From JAFGSI01 sp041287425 (GTDB lineage: Bacteria; Chloroflexota; Anaerolineae; Anaerolineales; Villigracilaceae): a DNA stretch of 64,000 bases. The notes below the pieces were generated by a model, which saw nothing but the letters and a program-made list of their open reading frames with translations, was not told the origin of the DNA and ran no database searches. The stretch is from NCBI GenBank assembly GCA_041287425.1, contig JBEULG010000006.1:34725-98724 (forward strand), given 5' to 3'. The translations under genes and the position numbers were made by a program. Positions 42,768 through 51,281 of the stretch are shown here, piece by piece (the first letter of the stretch is position 1; the number at the start of each line of letters is the position of its first letter).

Positions 42768-43562
42768 ATGATGGATGCGATTCTCCTTTTTCCTCTCCTG
42801 ATTGGCCTGGTCGCCGGCTGGCTGGTCAACTATCTGGCCGATGTCTTGCCAGACACGCTGCGTCTGAGCCGCCCTGCCTGCCCTAACCCGGACTGTCGCC
42901 AGCCCTTCGGCTGGGACGATTACCTGCTCTTACGGCGTTGTCGGTCCTGTGGGCGGCGGCGCGGCGGGCGCGCCGTTGGAATCATCCTCTTCCTGGCGGC
43001 CATGTCCGTCTATCTATGGGGCAACCCGCCCAGCCGCTTGGGCTACTGGCCGGCCCTGCTTCTGCTGGCCTACCTGACTCTGGTGGCGCTGATTGATTTG
43101 GAACAGCGCCTGATTCTGCGGCCGGTCAGCATTGCCGGTCTGCTGATTTGCGCCGCCGCCGGGTTGCTGCTGCACGGCTGGCAGAGTACACTCTATGGCC
43201 TGGCAGCCGGTTTTGGCATCATGATGCTCTTCTACCTGATCGGCCTGCTCTTCAACCGGCTGCGCGCCCGCCGTCTGGGCCAGGAAACGGGCGAGGACGA
43301 GGAAGCGTTCGGTTCGGGAGATGTCACCCTCGGCGCCTTGCTGGGTCTGTTGCTGGGCTGGCCGCTCATCTGGGCTGCTGTGTTGCTAGGGCTGTTGTTG
43401 TACGGTATCATCAGTCTGTTGATTATCCTCGTCCTGCTCCTGTTGCAACGCTATCGCCAACAGGCCTGGAGGACGTATGTGCCGCTTGGCCCTGGTTTCA
43501 TTCTGGTCGCTTTCCTGATGATTTATTTTCCATCCGTAGTAGCCGCGTTGCTGCCCAAGTAG
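42768..43562 (+). CDS. Divergent prepilin peptidase (A24 family)
   Basis: This 264-residue membrane protein has about seven hydrophobic helices. After the first helix a cytoplasmic loop carries a four-cysteine zinc-ribbon (CPNPDC, CRSCG), as in PilD/GspO. The two catalytic aspartates of the aspartyl peptidase are in ALIDLEQRLIL and FGSGDVTLGALLG. Both motifs deviate from the usual forms: the proline after the first Asp is shifted, and Thr replaces Lys in the GxGDxKL motif. The following TadE/TadG genes support a role in processing Flp-type pilins. Confidence 0.82.
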   Translation: MMDAILLFPLLIGLVAGWLVNYLADVLPDTLRLSRPACPNPDCRQPFGWDDYLLLRRCRSCGRRRGGRAVGIILFLAAMSVYLWGNPPSRLGYWPALLLLAYLTLVALIDLEQRLILRPVSIAGLLICAAAGLLLHGWQSTLYGLAAGFGIMMLFYLIGLLFNRLRARRLGQETGEDEEAFGSGDVTLGALLGLLLGWPLIWAAVLLGLLLYGIISLLIILVLLLLQRYRQQAWRTYVPLGPGFILVAFLMIYFPSVVAALLPK

Positions 43563-43626
43563 GACAGATGGAGGATTGCGCAAACCCATTGGCTACATAA
43601 ACTATAAAATTAGGAGCATCAGAAGG

Positions 43627-44970
43627 ATGGAAAACAAAAAGGGGTTTTCAATGTTTATGCGCAAACGGCGCACCCTGGCCCAGGCAATGGTCGAGTTTGC
43701 CCTGGTCCTGCCGGTGTTGCTGCTCATCGTCTATGGGCTGCTGGAAGTCGGCCGGCTGATATTCATTTACAGCATGGTGACCACCGCCAGCCGCGAAGCG
43801 GCCCGTTTCGGTTCGGCCACCGGCCTGAACGCCGGCGGTACGCCGCAGTACCAGAACTGCGCTGCCATCCGCGGGGCAGCCCAGCGGGCCGATTTCTTGA
43901 ACGTCATCGAAGATGCCAATATCATCATTCAATACGATCACGGATCGGGGACGCCGTATAACGGCAGCGAACCGCCGATTCGCGGCTACCCGACGCCCTT
44001 CGATACCTGCACCGGCGCGATTGACACCGGCATCCAGGTGACCATGGGAGACCGCATCGTCGTCCTGGTAACCGCTCAATTTACCCCCATCGTCCCCATC
44101 GTGCCGCTGGGCACAATTAACGTCCGATCGGTCAACGCCCGGACGATCATCGGCAGCGTGACCGTAGCCGGGACGGCCCTGCCTCCGCCGCCGTTGCCGC
44201 CCTCCGATTCGGACGGCGACGGCATCCTCGACCCCTATGATTCCTGCCCTTATCAGGGCGACCAGGGCTACGGTCTGGACCCCTCCGGCTGTCCGCTGCC
44301 GCCCCCCGATGGTGATGGCGACGGCGTCCCGGACGCATCCGATAACTGCCCTTATCAGGGTGACCAGGGCTATGGCGTGGACCCCTACGGCTGCCCCAAC
44401 CCCACCCCCACAGCGACTCTCTCGCCCACCATCACCGAGACGCCCACCATCACCCCGACGCCGACCGAGACAGGAACACCCACCGAAACGCCGACGCCAA
44501 CCGACACCTACACGCCCACCATTACCTTCACCGCTACCAATACGGCAACGTTTACGGCGACGCCGGTCAACTGTTCGGTCATCAGGCACAGTTCAATCAC
44601 CACGCCGAACAACACCATGGTCATGCAAATCAACAACCTGACCGGCACGCCGCTGACCGTCACCCAAATCTTTGTGCAATGGAACCACGACCGCGGCTAC
44701 GGCACCGGCGGCGACAAGACCCTGCGCCTGCAATCCATCACGCTGGCCGGCGTGCAAATCTGGACCGGCAACGCCACTGGGCCGAACCTGACCGCCGCGT
44801 ATCTGCCCAGCGCGGGCATCACCCTGCCGACCGGTATATCTTCCATTGTGTTTACCTTTCATCAAAGCTACAACACCGAAGACGGCACCGAACGAATCAC
44901 GATGCAATTCGCCAACCGCGGTTGCGAGGCGTACACGCTTGACTCCAGCGCCTATTCTCCGTGGCCGTAA
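43627..44970 (+). CDS. TadE-like pilus protein with thrombospondin type 3 repeats
   Basis: From the ATG at 43627 (TTAGGAG upstream) this is 447 residues. Residues about 10-45 form the TadE motif (RTLAQAMVEFALVLPVLLL), a prepilin-like N-terminal helix. The exported part has a domain to about 190, then two acidic calcium-binding repeats (SDSDGDGILDPYDSCP and PDGDGDGVPDASDNCP). A Pro/Thr-rich spacer (about 275-320) and a C-terminal beta-rich domain follow. TadE proteins are minor pseudopilins of Tad/Flp pili. The added repeats and spacer suggest a surface-exposed, Ca-stabilised stalk with a terminal binding domain. A TTG at 43576 is a weaker alternative start. Confidence 0.82.
   Translation: MENKKGFSMFMRKRRTLAQAMVEFALVLPVLLLIVYGLLEVGRLIFIYSMVTTASREAARFGSATGLNAGGTPQYQNCAAIRGAAQRADFLNVIEDANIIIQYDHGSGTPYNGSEPPIRGYPTPFDTCTGAIDTGIQVTMGDRIVVLVTAQFTPIVPIVPLGTINVRSVNARTIIGSVTVAGTALPPPPLPPSDSDGDGILDPYDSCPYQGDQGYGLDPSGCPLPPPDGDGDGVPDASDNCPYQGDQGYGVDPYGCPNPTPTATLSPTITETPTITPTPTETGTPTETPTPTDTYTPTITFTATNTATFTATPVNCSVIRHSSITTPNNTMVMQINNLTGTPLTVTQIFVQWNHDRGYGTGGDKTLRLQSITLAGVQIWTGNATGPNLTAAYLPSAGITLPTGISSIVFTFHQSYNTEDGTERITMQFANRGCEAYTLDSSAYSPWP
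44206..44400 (+). repeat. Two near-identical thrombospondin type 3-like repeats
   Basis: Two 32-36-codon units share DGDG, the CPYQGDQGYG segment and a GCP end. The DNA of the second half of each unit (CTTATCAGGG, GACCAGGGCTA) is nearly the same, so this is a recent tandem duplication. Confidence 0.8.
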
Positions 44971-44985
44971 ACGAGGTCTTGCCGC

Positions 44986-45462
44986 ATGAAGAAGAACGCA
45001 TTTTTTCCCAGAAAACGACGCGGCCAGAGTCTGGTCGAATTGGCCATCTCGCTGACGGTAATTCTCTGGCTCCTGGCCGGCGCCATCGACCTGGGCAGCG
45101 CCCTGTTTGCCTGGATTGCTTTGCGCGACGCCGCCGAGGAGGGCGCCATTTTTGCCTCCCTCTACCCGACCATTGACAGCAACAACAACGGGCGCTATGA
45201 CAATGGCGAATCGCTCAACACGGCCGCCATCGCCAACCGCGTGCGAGCCACCTCGACCAACCCGGTCAATCTGGCCGACCCGGTCAACGTCACGGTCAAC
45301 GTCGAGATGACCAGCCCGCCCTGCGCCGGCGGTGCGGTCACCGTGACGGTCATTTACAACTATCGAATCATGATGCCCCTGACCAGCAGCATCATCGGCA
45401 CCAACACCATCCCCATCCGGGCATCGGCAACCAACACCCTGCTCCGGTATGCTTGTCCTTAA
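44986..45462 (+). CDS. TadE-like pilus protein
   Basis: This 158-residue protein begins with a basic stretch and the TadE motif RGQSLVELAISLTVILWLLA, a single N-terminal helix with a Glu like that of pilins. It then has an exported beta-rich part with a DSNNNGRYDNGE loop that could bind calcium. It lies 15 nt after the larger TadE-like gene and 22 nt before the TadG-like gene. Confidence 0.85.
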   Translation: MKKNAFFPRKRRGQSLVELAISLTVILWLLAGAIDLGSALFAWIALRDAAEEGAIFASLYPTIDSNNNGRYDNGESLNTAAIANRVRATSTNPVNLADPVNVTVNVEMTSPPCAGGAVTVTVIYNYRIMMPLTSSIIGTNTIPIRASATNTLLRYACP

Positions 45463-45484
45463 GTCTGTTTCTCGGAGGAAACCC

Positions 45485-46717
45485 ATGAACCATATTGACA
45501 AACAACCTCGCGGTCAGGCACTGATTTTCATCGTCTTTGCCATCATCGGGCTGATCGGCCTGACTGCCCTCGCCGTGGATGGGGGCAATGCATTTTCCGA
45601 GCGGCGTCACGCCCAGAACGCTGCCGACGCCGCCGCCCTGGCTGCCGCCCTGGCCAGGGTCCATGACCAGGACTGGCGGGCCGCTGCCCTGGCACGCGCC
45701 GCATCGAACAGTTACGTCAACAACATCACCCATGACCAGGTCATCGTCAACAACCCGCCTGTGGTGGATGATTGCAATCCCAACGACACGCCCAGCATTT
45801 ACGTCGGCGACAGCGAATACATGCAGGTTATTATTCGCGTCAACGTCCAGACGTACTTTGCCTCGGTCGTGGGCTGGGACACCATCAACGTCTGCGCCGA
45901 GTCGATTGCCCGCGCCCGCCCGGCGCACACCGAACCGATGGTCTTTGGCAACGCCATGGTGGGCCTGAGTCCGCACGACTGCCAGGCCGTGCGCGTCCAC
46001 GGCACCGCCGACACCGTGCTGATTGACGGCGGCCTGTTCGTCAATTCGGACAGCACCTGCGTCCAGGGCGCCTTCAACCAGAGCGGCAACGCCACCCTCA
46101 CCGCGCCCAACGTCTGCGTGGTCGGCACTTACCGCTACGACGTCGGCGATGTCAACCCGCCGCCGACGCACTGCAACCCCATCCCCTACCCGCCCGAAAT
46201 GATCATGCCGCAAATCACCTGCTCGACTTCCGGCACCAAGAGCGGCAACGTCATCACGCCCGGCAGCATCCCGGCCTCTTGGCTGAGCGGCAATGTGACT
46301 TTGCAATCAGGCGTCTATTGCATCAGCGGCGATGCCACCATCAATGCCCACGATGTCATCCAGGGCAACGATGTGGTGCTGTACTTTATGGATGGCGGCA
46401 TCCACATTAACGGCGGCGCGACTCTGAACCTGGACGCGCCCGACTCCGGCCCCTACGCCGGCCTGCTGATTTACCTGCCCCTGGAAAACAACAGCGACAT
46501 CGTCCTGAACGGCAACGCCTCTTCGACCTTCACCGGCTCGGTTTTGGCGCCTGCTTCTGATATCCAAATCAATGGCACCGGCTCGGCAGACACGTACCAG
46601 ACCCAGGTGATTGGCTACACCCTCGACATCATCGGCACGAGCGACACCGTCATCCGTTACAACGACAACCAGAATTACGACGCCACCGTGCCGCCTCAAA
46701 TCGAGATTGTCCGCTAG
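45485..46717 (+). CDS. TadG-like pilus assembly protein
   Basis: The start is the ATG at 45485, after GGAGG, giving 410 residues. The N-terminal TadG/Flp motif (QPRGQALIFIVFAIIGLIGL, then ALAVDGGNAFSERRHAQNAAD) is a membrane anchor followed by the typical helix with ADAAALAAA. The exported C-terminal part is beta-rich, with asparagine-rich turns (GNASSTF, INGGATLNLD), possibly a beta-helix. TadG-type proteins are thought to sit at the envelope end of Tad pili. No CpaF, TadB/C or Flp pilin gene is seen in the window. Confidence 0.85.
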   Translation: MNHIDKQPRGQALIFIVFAIIGLIGLTALAVDGGNAFSERRHAQNAADAAALAAALARVHDQDWRAAALARAASNSYVNNITHDQVIVNNPPVVDDCNPNDTPSIYVGDSEYMQVIIRVNVQTYFASVVGWDTINVCAESIARARPAHTEPMVFGNAMVGLSPHDCQAVRVHGTADTVLIDGGLFVNSDSTCVQGAFNQSGNATLTAPNVCVVGTYRYDVGDVNPPPTHCNPIPYPPEMIMPQITCSTSGTKSGNVITPGSIPASWLSGNVTLQSGVYCISGDATINAHDVIQGNDVVLYFMDGGIHINGGATLNLDAPDSGPYAGLLIYLPLENNSDIVLNGNASSTFTGSVLAPASDIQINGTGSADTYQTQVIGYTLDIIGTSDTVIRYNDNQNYDATVPPQIEIVR

Positions 46718-46745
46718 CAGCCAAGGGCATCCAACCAGGAACTTT

Positions 46746-46782
46746 AACCGCCAAGACGCGAAGAGCGCTTGGCGGTTTATTT
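46746..46782 (+). terminator. Terminator after the tad-like genes
   Basis: A 10-bp stem (AACCGCCAAG with CTTGGCGGTT) is followed by TATTTAT. The words match the repeat family in the ftsY-prfB gap, so a dispersed repeat seems to serve as terminator here. Confidence 0.7.
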
Positions 46783-46808
46783 ATGACCTTATGAGCAGCC
46801 CTGTTTCC

Positions 46809-47711
46809 CTACCCCATATCGGCGCTGACCAGGCTTCTGCGGCGGCCTAAGCCCCAGCCGCCCAGCAGGAGCAGGGTCACGGCCAAGGCGACCAGCGGGA
46901 AACGCGCTGGGGCGAGCGCCTGCTGAAAAACAAAGAAATAAATCAGGATGGGAGCAATTTGCATGGGAATGTTCTGAACCGAGAGGGCCTTGCTGGCCGG
47001 GGCAAAACAAAATGCCAGTTGCATCTGCGAGACGCCGTACACATTCGTCCCAACCAGGATGAGGCAGGCCAGAATGAAAAGGACGGCCTGCCAGAGCGAA
47101 GCCGTCCCGCCGAAGACCGCGCCGATGGTCAGCAGGAGCGGCAGAATCCACAGGTTGGAAATAGCAAAGGGAAAGCCGGCCGAGACGGCCAGTAGCAGGC
47201 CGCGCCCCTGGCCGGTCAGGCGCAAGGCAAGCAGGTAAGTGAAAGCCCATAAGGCGCCCAGGGTCAGGGCAAAGGCGGCCAGCCGGGGAAGCAGGCCGAG
47301 GGCAAACAAATCCACCCGGGCGGCAGGAATATCGAGATGCAGCCAGCCGAGGATGACCATGCCGGCGACGATGGCGAGGATGGCCAGATGCTCGAGCGGC
47401 CGCAGATGCTCATCGAGCAGGCGCACCGAAGCCAATGCTAAGACAATCAGGCTGGAGGCCGTCAGCGCTGGGACAAGCGCCGGGCCGATGAGCCGCTGGG
47501 CGGTCAGGACGAAAGCCGTCCCGAAGCCGAAACTGCAAACGATGCCCGCCCACCAGCGCGGGCTGCGGACGAGGTGCTTCATTACGCCGGCGGCGCGCTG
47601 TTCCTCCGTCAGGCGATTGACGGCGCCTTTTTCGAGAATCGCGCCCAGGGCGTTCATCACGCCCGAAAGGAAGCCGCAAAGAAGGCCGAGAAGATAGGGG
47701 AGGTCTGTCAC
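46809..47711 (-). CDS. DMT-superfamily transporter
   Basis: I chose the GTG at 47711 (300 residues), because the frame upstream of it overlaps the ecfT gene and has no membrane character. There are about nine or ten hydrophobic helices, with SGVMNALGAILEKGAV in the first and TASSLIVLALASVRLLDEHL at the end of the first half. It resembles EamA/NIPA-like carriers. It is the last gene of the ECF operon, 13 nt after ecfT, so it may move a related solute. The substrate is unknown. Confidence 0.75.
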   Translation of the reverse strand: MTDLPYLLGLLCGFLSGVMNALGAILEKGAVNRLTEEQRAAGVMKHLVRSPRWWAGIVCSFGFGTAFVLTAQRLIGPALVPALTASSLIVLALASVRLLDEHLRPLEHLAILAIVAGMVILGWLHLDIPAARVDLFALGLLPRLAAFALTLGALWAFTYLLALRLTGQGRGLLLAVSAGFPFAISNLWILPLLLTIGAVFGGTASLWQAVLFILACLILVGTNVYGVSQMQLAFCFAPASKALSVQNIPMQIAPILIYFFVFQQALAPARFPLVALAVTLLLLGGWGLGRRRSLVSADMG

Positions 47712-47724
47712 AGAAAGGGGATAG

Positions 47725-48597
47725 TCACCCGCCCACGGCGCGGATGAGAGCCTCGGGCACCCAGAAACTCCCATAGCCCAGGAACATCAAGACCAGGGCG
47801 GTTGCCAGGAGGAGAAGGCCAAAGGCAATCAGCAGCCGGTCACGGGTGCGATAGGTGAGTTTTTCCAGCCAGGTGCGCGGGCCAACGCCGAAAGCGCGCA
47901 AATCCATGGCGTCGATGATGTCTTCCGATCCGATGATGGCATGAATCGTCACCGGCACAATGAGCGGGCCGAGTTTGCGCACCTGCTCGATCAAGCCGCC
48001 GCGAATCTTTTCCAGTTCATAGCCGCGGGCGCGCTGAGCATCGCGTGTCAGTTGAAAATCGCGCCCGAAGGTAGGAATGAAGCGCATGGTCAGGTCCATG
48101 GCATAGGCGATCTTGTCGGGCAAGCCCAGGCCGCGAAAGGTCACGCCATAGAGCGCCGGGTCGAGCGAATACGGAATCAGGATGGTCATAATGGCAATGC
48201 CAAAGATGCGGGCAAACTGGCTGGCAGCGTAGAAAAGGCGCTCAAGAGTTACTTTCAATACAGGAGTCCAGCCCAAAAGCGAGAAGGGGGCGCGCAATTC
48301 GGCCAACAGGTGCTCTTCCTGATAGACCTCGGTCCCGCCGCGGCCGGTCAGGAAGGTCAGAAAAGCAAAGAAGACGATGAAGCCGATGATGAAGAGGAAG
48401 GCGCGGCGCATCTCCCGCCAGGTCACGCCGGAGGTGAACAAGACGAAGAGAGCCATGCCAAGCAAGGCCAGCAGGAAGCGCAAATCCCAGAAAAAGAGCG
48501 TCACGACCAGCGTGCAGGCATAGAAAATCAACCAGGCTCGCGGGTCGAAGGACTGGATGAAAGACTTGCGCTTGCGGTAACGCCAGGCGACGAGCAT
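47725..48597 (-). CDS. ecfT: ECF transporter transmembrane component (EcfT)
   Basis: From the ATG at 48597 this is 290 residues; the open frame beyond it has no similarity to membrane proteins. Several membrane helices are followed by the coupling helices with the AxR-type motifs (RDAQRARGYEL and DAMDLRAFGVG), which contact the two ATPase domains. It is encoded with its S component and a fused double ATPase, so the transporter is complete. It belongs to the dedicated (group I) arrangement with all subunits in one operon. Confidence 0.9.
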   Translation of the reverse strand: MLVAWRYRKRKSFIQSFDPRAWLIFYACTLVVTLFFWDLRFLLALLGMALFVLFTSGVTWREMRRAFLFIIGFIVFFAFLTFLTGRGGTEVYQEEHLLAELRAPFSLLGWTPVLKVTLERLFYAASQFARIFGIAIMTILIPYSLDPALYGVTFRGLGLPDKIAYAMDLTMRFIPTFGRDFQLTRDAQRARGYELEKIRGGLIEQVRKLGPLIVPVTIHAIIGSEDIIDAMDLRAFGVGPRTWLEKLTYRTRDRLLIAFGLLLLATALVLMFLGYGSFWVPEALIRAVGG

Positions 48598-48613
48598 CAG
48601 TGGCCGGTGTTCG

Positions 48614-48648
48614 GTGGTCAGCGGCCCAAGAGGAAGGCCGCTGACCAC
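48614..48648 (-). promoter_or_regulatory. 13-bp hairpin between the ECF S and T genes
   Basis: A perfect stem (GTGGTCAGCGGCC with GGCCGCTGACCAC) and 9-nt loop lie in the 70-nt gap between ecfS and ecfT. No T run follows in the direction of transcription, so it is more likely an RNA stability or partial attenuation element than a full terminator. Confidence 0.6.
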
Positions 48649-48667
48649 TGTCCGACGATAGTGATTC

Positions 48668-49600
48668 TCAGCGGCCCGACTGGCGCTGGACCGCCTTGTA
48701 GGCGACCACCAGCAACGGGACGAGGATGGCGGCAAAAATCAGGTTCGGGCCGGCCGCCGGCAGGAATTCACCGACAATGGCCAGCACCGGCGGATAGCCG
48801 TTGATCCAAATGTCGGAGACGGCGGCGAAACCGATGCCCAAGATGTTGCCCAACATGGACCAGGTCACGGCGGTGGCAATGTCAATGTCTTTCCCGAAGA
48901 CGAAGCGCACAATCAGCACCAACACCAGGCCAATCAAAATCGAGATGCCGGCCAGCAGGCTGAGAGGCGTCTCGCCAAAAGTGTCGTTCTCCGGGTTGTA
49001 GTAGGTCAGATTTTGGAGCGTCGGGTTCAGGAAGTACAGGACGGCCACAATGGCCACCAGGACGATGCCCGCAATCAGGACCGCATTGAGGCTCTTCTTC
49101 TTATCACCGAACAGCATCGGCAGGCCGGCAATCAGACCGACCAGGCCGTTGCCAATTGACCACTGCGGACTGAGGCCAAAGCCAGTCAGCGCATCGCCGA
49201 ACATGTTGCCGACCGCGCCGCTGAAGAAGCCGACCACCGGTCCGAAGGCGTAGCCGAAGAACATCGGGATGGCTATCGCCGGCCGCAGCGCCACCTGGCT
49301 GACCGAGGGGACGACAAAAACGGTCCCGTTGAACAGCCAGGAGAAGACGGCATAGAGCGCCGCGCCGATGGCCATCCAGACCACCTCGCGCGTCCCAACC
49401 ACCCAGGCCTGGTTCTCGCGCGTGAAGAGGAACAAAATCAGGACGATGAGCAGCCCGACGATGACGAAGGCAAAACGCAACAGCGGGTTCTCGCCCGTTT
49501 GCAGGCGTCCAATGTTGAATTGGTTGCCAATCAGAATCGTCCCCCAGATGAAGACCAGGGTGACGAGCAGCGCAATGACGATTCCCCAGATTTTTTTCAT
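48668..49600 (-). CDS. ECF transporter substrate-binding (S) component
   Basis: This 310-residue membrane protein has an added N-terminal helix pair (residues about 5-60) before the S-component core. The core has AIGAALYAVFSWLFNG, RPAIAIPMFFGYAFGPVVGF and FSGAVGNMFGDAL, the helix pattern of ECF S units. The ligand is not clear: members of this shape bind vitamins or vitamin precursors such as hydroxymethylpyrimidine, or queuosine precursors. The ATPase gene ends 18 nt upstream and the T gene follows 70 nt downstream. Confidence 0.87.
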   Translation of the reverse strand: MKKIWGIVIALLVTLVFIWGTILIGNQFNIGRLQTGENPLLRFAFVIVGLLIVLILFLFTRENQAWVVGTREVVWMAIGAALYAVFSWLFNGTVFVVPSVSQVALRPAIAIPMFFGYAFGPVVGFFSGAVGNMFGDALTGFGLSPQWSIGNGLVGLIAGLPMLFGDKKKSLNAVLIAGIVLVAIVAVLYFLNPTLQNLTYYNPENDTFGETPLSLLAGISILIGLVLVLIVRFVFGKDIDIATAVTWSMLGNILGIGFAAVSDIWINGYPPVLAIVGEFLPAAGPNLIFAAILVPLLVVAYKAVQRQSGR

Positions 49601-49618
49601 GATTCTCTCCTTTCGAAG

Positions 49619-51238
49619 TCAAGATGGAAGATGCGCCAGTGCCTCGGCCCGCAGGAAGCAGCCTGTGTGCTTCAGCCGCTGCAAGTTGGCGGTCAGGAGT
49701 GAAGTCGGGACGAGGCGGCAGGCTTCAAGCCGCGCCGCATCACGCAGCACCTCCTGTGGCGCTCCGTCGGCGACCAGGCGACCTTCTGCCATCAGCAGAA
49801 CCCGATTGGCATAGATGACCGCCAAATCTACATCATGAGTGATGAACAGAATGGCCTCGAAGCCGGGCATTTGTAAAATGCTGTCCATGAAGTTCATGTA
49901 ATTTTGATAATCCTGCCCGGCAGTCGGCTCATCCATCACCAGGATACGAGAGCGCATGGCCAAGATGGCCGCGATGCTGACGCGTTTTTGCTGGCCGAAC
50001 GAAAGTGCCAGCGGGGGGTCTTTCTCCTTGTCGCTCAAATTGACAATTCGTAGCGCCTCTTTCACCTCCTTTTCGATTTGCTCTTTCGGATGACGAAGAT
50101 TGCGGGGGCCGAATGCCAGTTCCTCGTACACGCTGGGGGCAAAGAGCATGTGGCTGGGGCTTTGGAACACATAGCCCAGCGTGCTGGCGATCTCGGCCAC
50201 ACTGGCCTGACGGGTATCGCGCCCATCCACCAACACGCGGCCGGAAGCCGGCTTGAGCAGGCCGATGGCGTGCTTGACAAAGGTGGTCTTGCCGGCGCCA
50301 TTCGGGCCGAGGACGGCGATCACATCGCCGCGGCGGATATCCAGATTGATACCGTGCAAGACCTCCGTCCCGGCCTCGTAGCCGAAGGTGACGTTCTCGA
50401 AGCGGACGATGGGTTCGCTCCCCCGCCCCTCCACCCCCGGCAGGACGGCCAGCGACGGCGGAGGCGGGTCGGTTTTGGCGCGGCGGATGACGATCTCGGC
50501 CGGCAATTTGACCTCGCGGTAGTCAACCGCCTCTCCCAGCCCCTCCAGCGGCCCCAGATAGCGGATCTCACCCTCGGACATGAACATCACCCGGTCGGGG
50601 CGGATGCCAAGCACATCCTCGACCCGATGCTCGACCATCAAGACGGTCATCCCCTCGTCGGCCAGGCGGCGGACCATGGCGAGGGTCTCGGAAGCCGAAG
50701 CCGGGTCGAGGCTGGCAAGCGGTTCGTCGAGCAACAGAATCTTCGGGCGCATCGCCAGCACACCGGCCAGGGCCACTTTTTGCTTCTCGCCGCCGGAGAG
50801 ATTGTAGGTCTCGCGCAGGCGCAGCGCAGAAATGTTGAGGTATTCCAGGGCGGCCTCGACGCGGCGCAAGATTTCTTCGCGCGGCAGGCCGAGGTTCTCC
50901 AACCCAAACGCGACCTCGTTCAACACTTTGGTGCCCAAAATCTGACGCTCCGGGTCTTGTAAAACCGTCCCCACCACCTGCGAGATGCGCGCCAGCGGCC
51001 AGGCGGAGGGATCCTGCCCATACAAAAGAATGCGGCCCGAAACCTCGCCCTTGTAAGAGCGCGGAATCAGGCCGTTGATGGCGCGGATGAGAGTCGTCTT
51101 GCCGCAACCGCTGGCCCCGGCGATGAGCAGAATCTCCCCCGGCCGCGCTTCGAACGACAGGCCGCGGATGGCCGGTTCGCTACGGTCGCGATAACGGAAG
51201 GACAGGTCTTCGACCAGGAGGGGAAGATCGGCAGGCAT
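49619..51238 (-). CDS. ecfA: ECF transporter ATPase, two fused ABC domains
   Basis: This 539-residue protein holds both ATPase halves. Domain 1 (about 5-230) has Walker A GASGCGKTT, signature LSGGEKQKVALAG and Walker B ILLLDEPLASLDP. Domain 2 (about 270-500) has GPNGAGKTTF, the signature LSFGQQKRVSIAA (Phe replaces the usual first Gly) and RILVMDEPTAGQD. A tail of about 35 residues follows. Most ECF systems have separate EcfA1 and EcfA2 subunits; the fusion fixes their pairing. The start lacks a clear ribosome site. Confidence 0.93.
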   Translation of the reverse strand: MPADLPLLVEDLSFRYRDRSEPAIRGLSFEARPGEILLIAGASGCGKTTLIRAINGLIPRSYKGEVSGRILLYGQDPSAWPLARISQVVGTVLQDPERQILGTKVLNEVAFGLENLGLPREEILRRVEAALEYLNISALRLRETYNLSGGEKQKVALAGVLAMRPKILLLDEPLASLDPASASETLAMVRRLADEGMTVLMVEHRVEDVLGIRPDRVMFMSEGEIRYLGPLEGLGEAVDYREVKLPAEIVIRRAKTDPPPPSLAVLPGVEGRGSEPIVRFENVTFGYEAGTEVLHGINLDIRRGDVIAVLGPNGAGKTTFVKHAIGLLKPASGRVLVDGRDTRQASVAEIASTLGYVFQSPSHMLFAPSVYEELAFGPRNLRHPKEQIEKEVKEALRIVNLSDKEKDPPLALSFGQQKRVSIAAILAMRSRILVMDEPTAGQDYQNYMNFMDSILQMPGFEAILFITHDVDLAVIYANRVLLMAEGRLVADGAPQEVLRDAARLEACRLVPTSLLTANLQRLKHTGCFLRAEALAHLPS

Positions 51239-51281
51239 GAGTCACTGTTAACAACACGCCGGACCTGCAAGCGCCTCTATT

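Noticed and set aside
44400..44560. Simple-sequence repeat rich in ACGCCCACC and similar
   Set aside because: It is the coding sequence of a Pro/Thr-rich spacer in the TadE-like protein and stays in frame.
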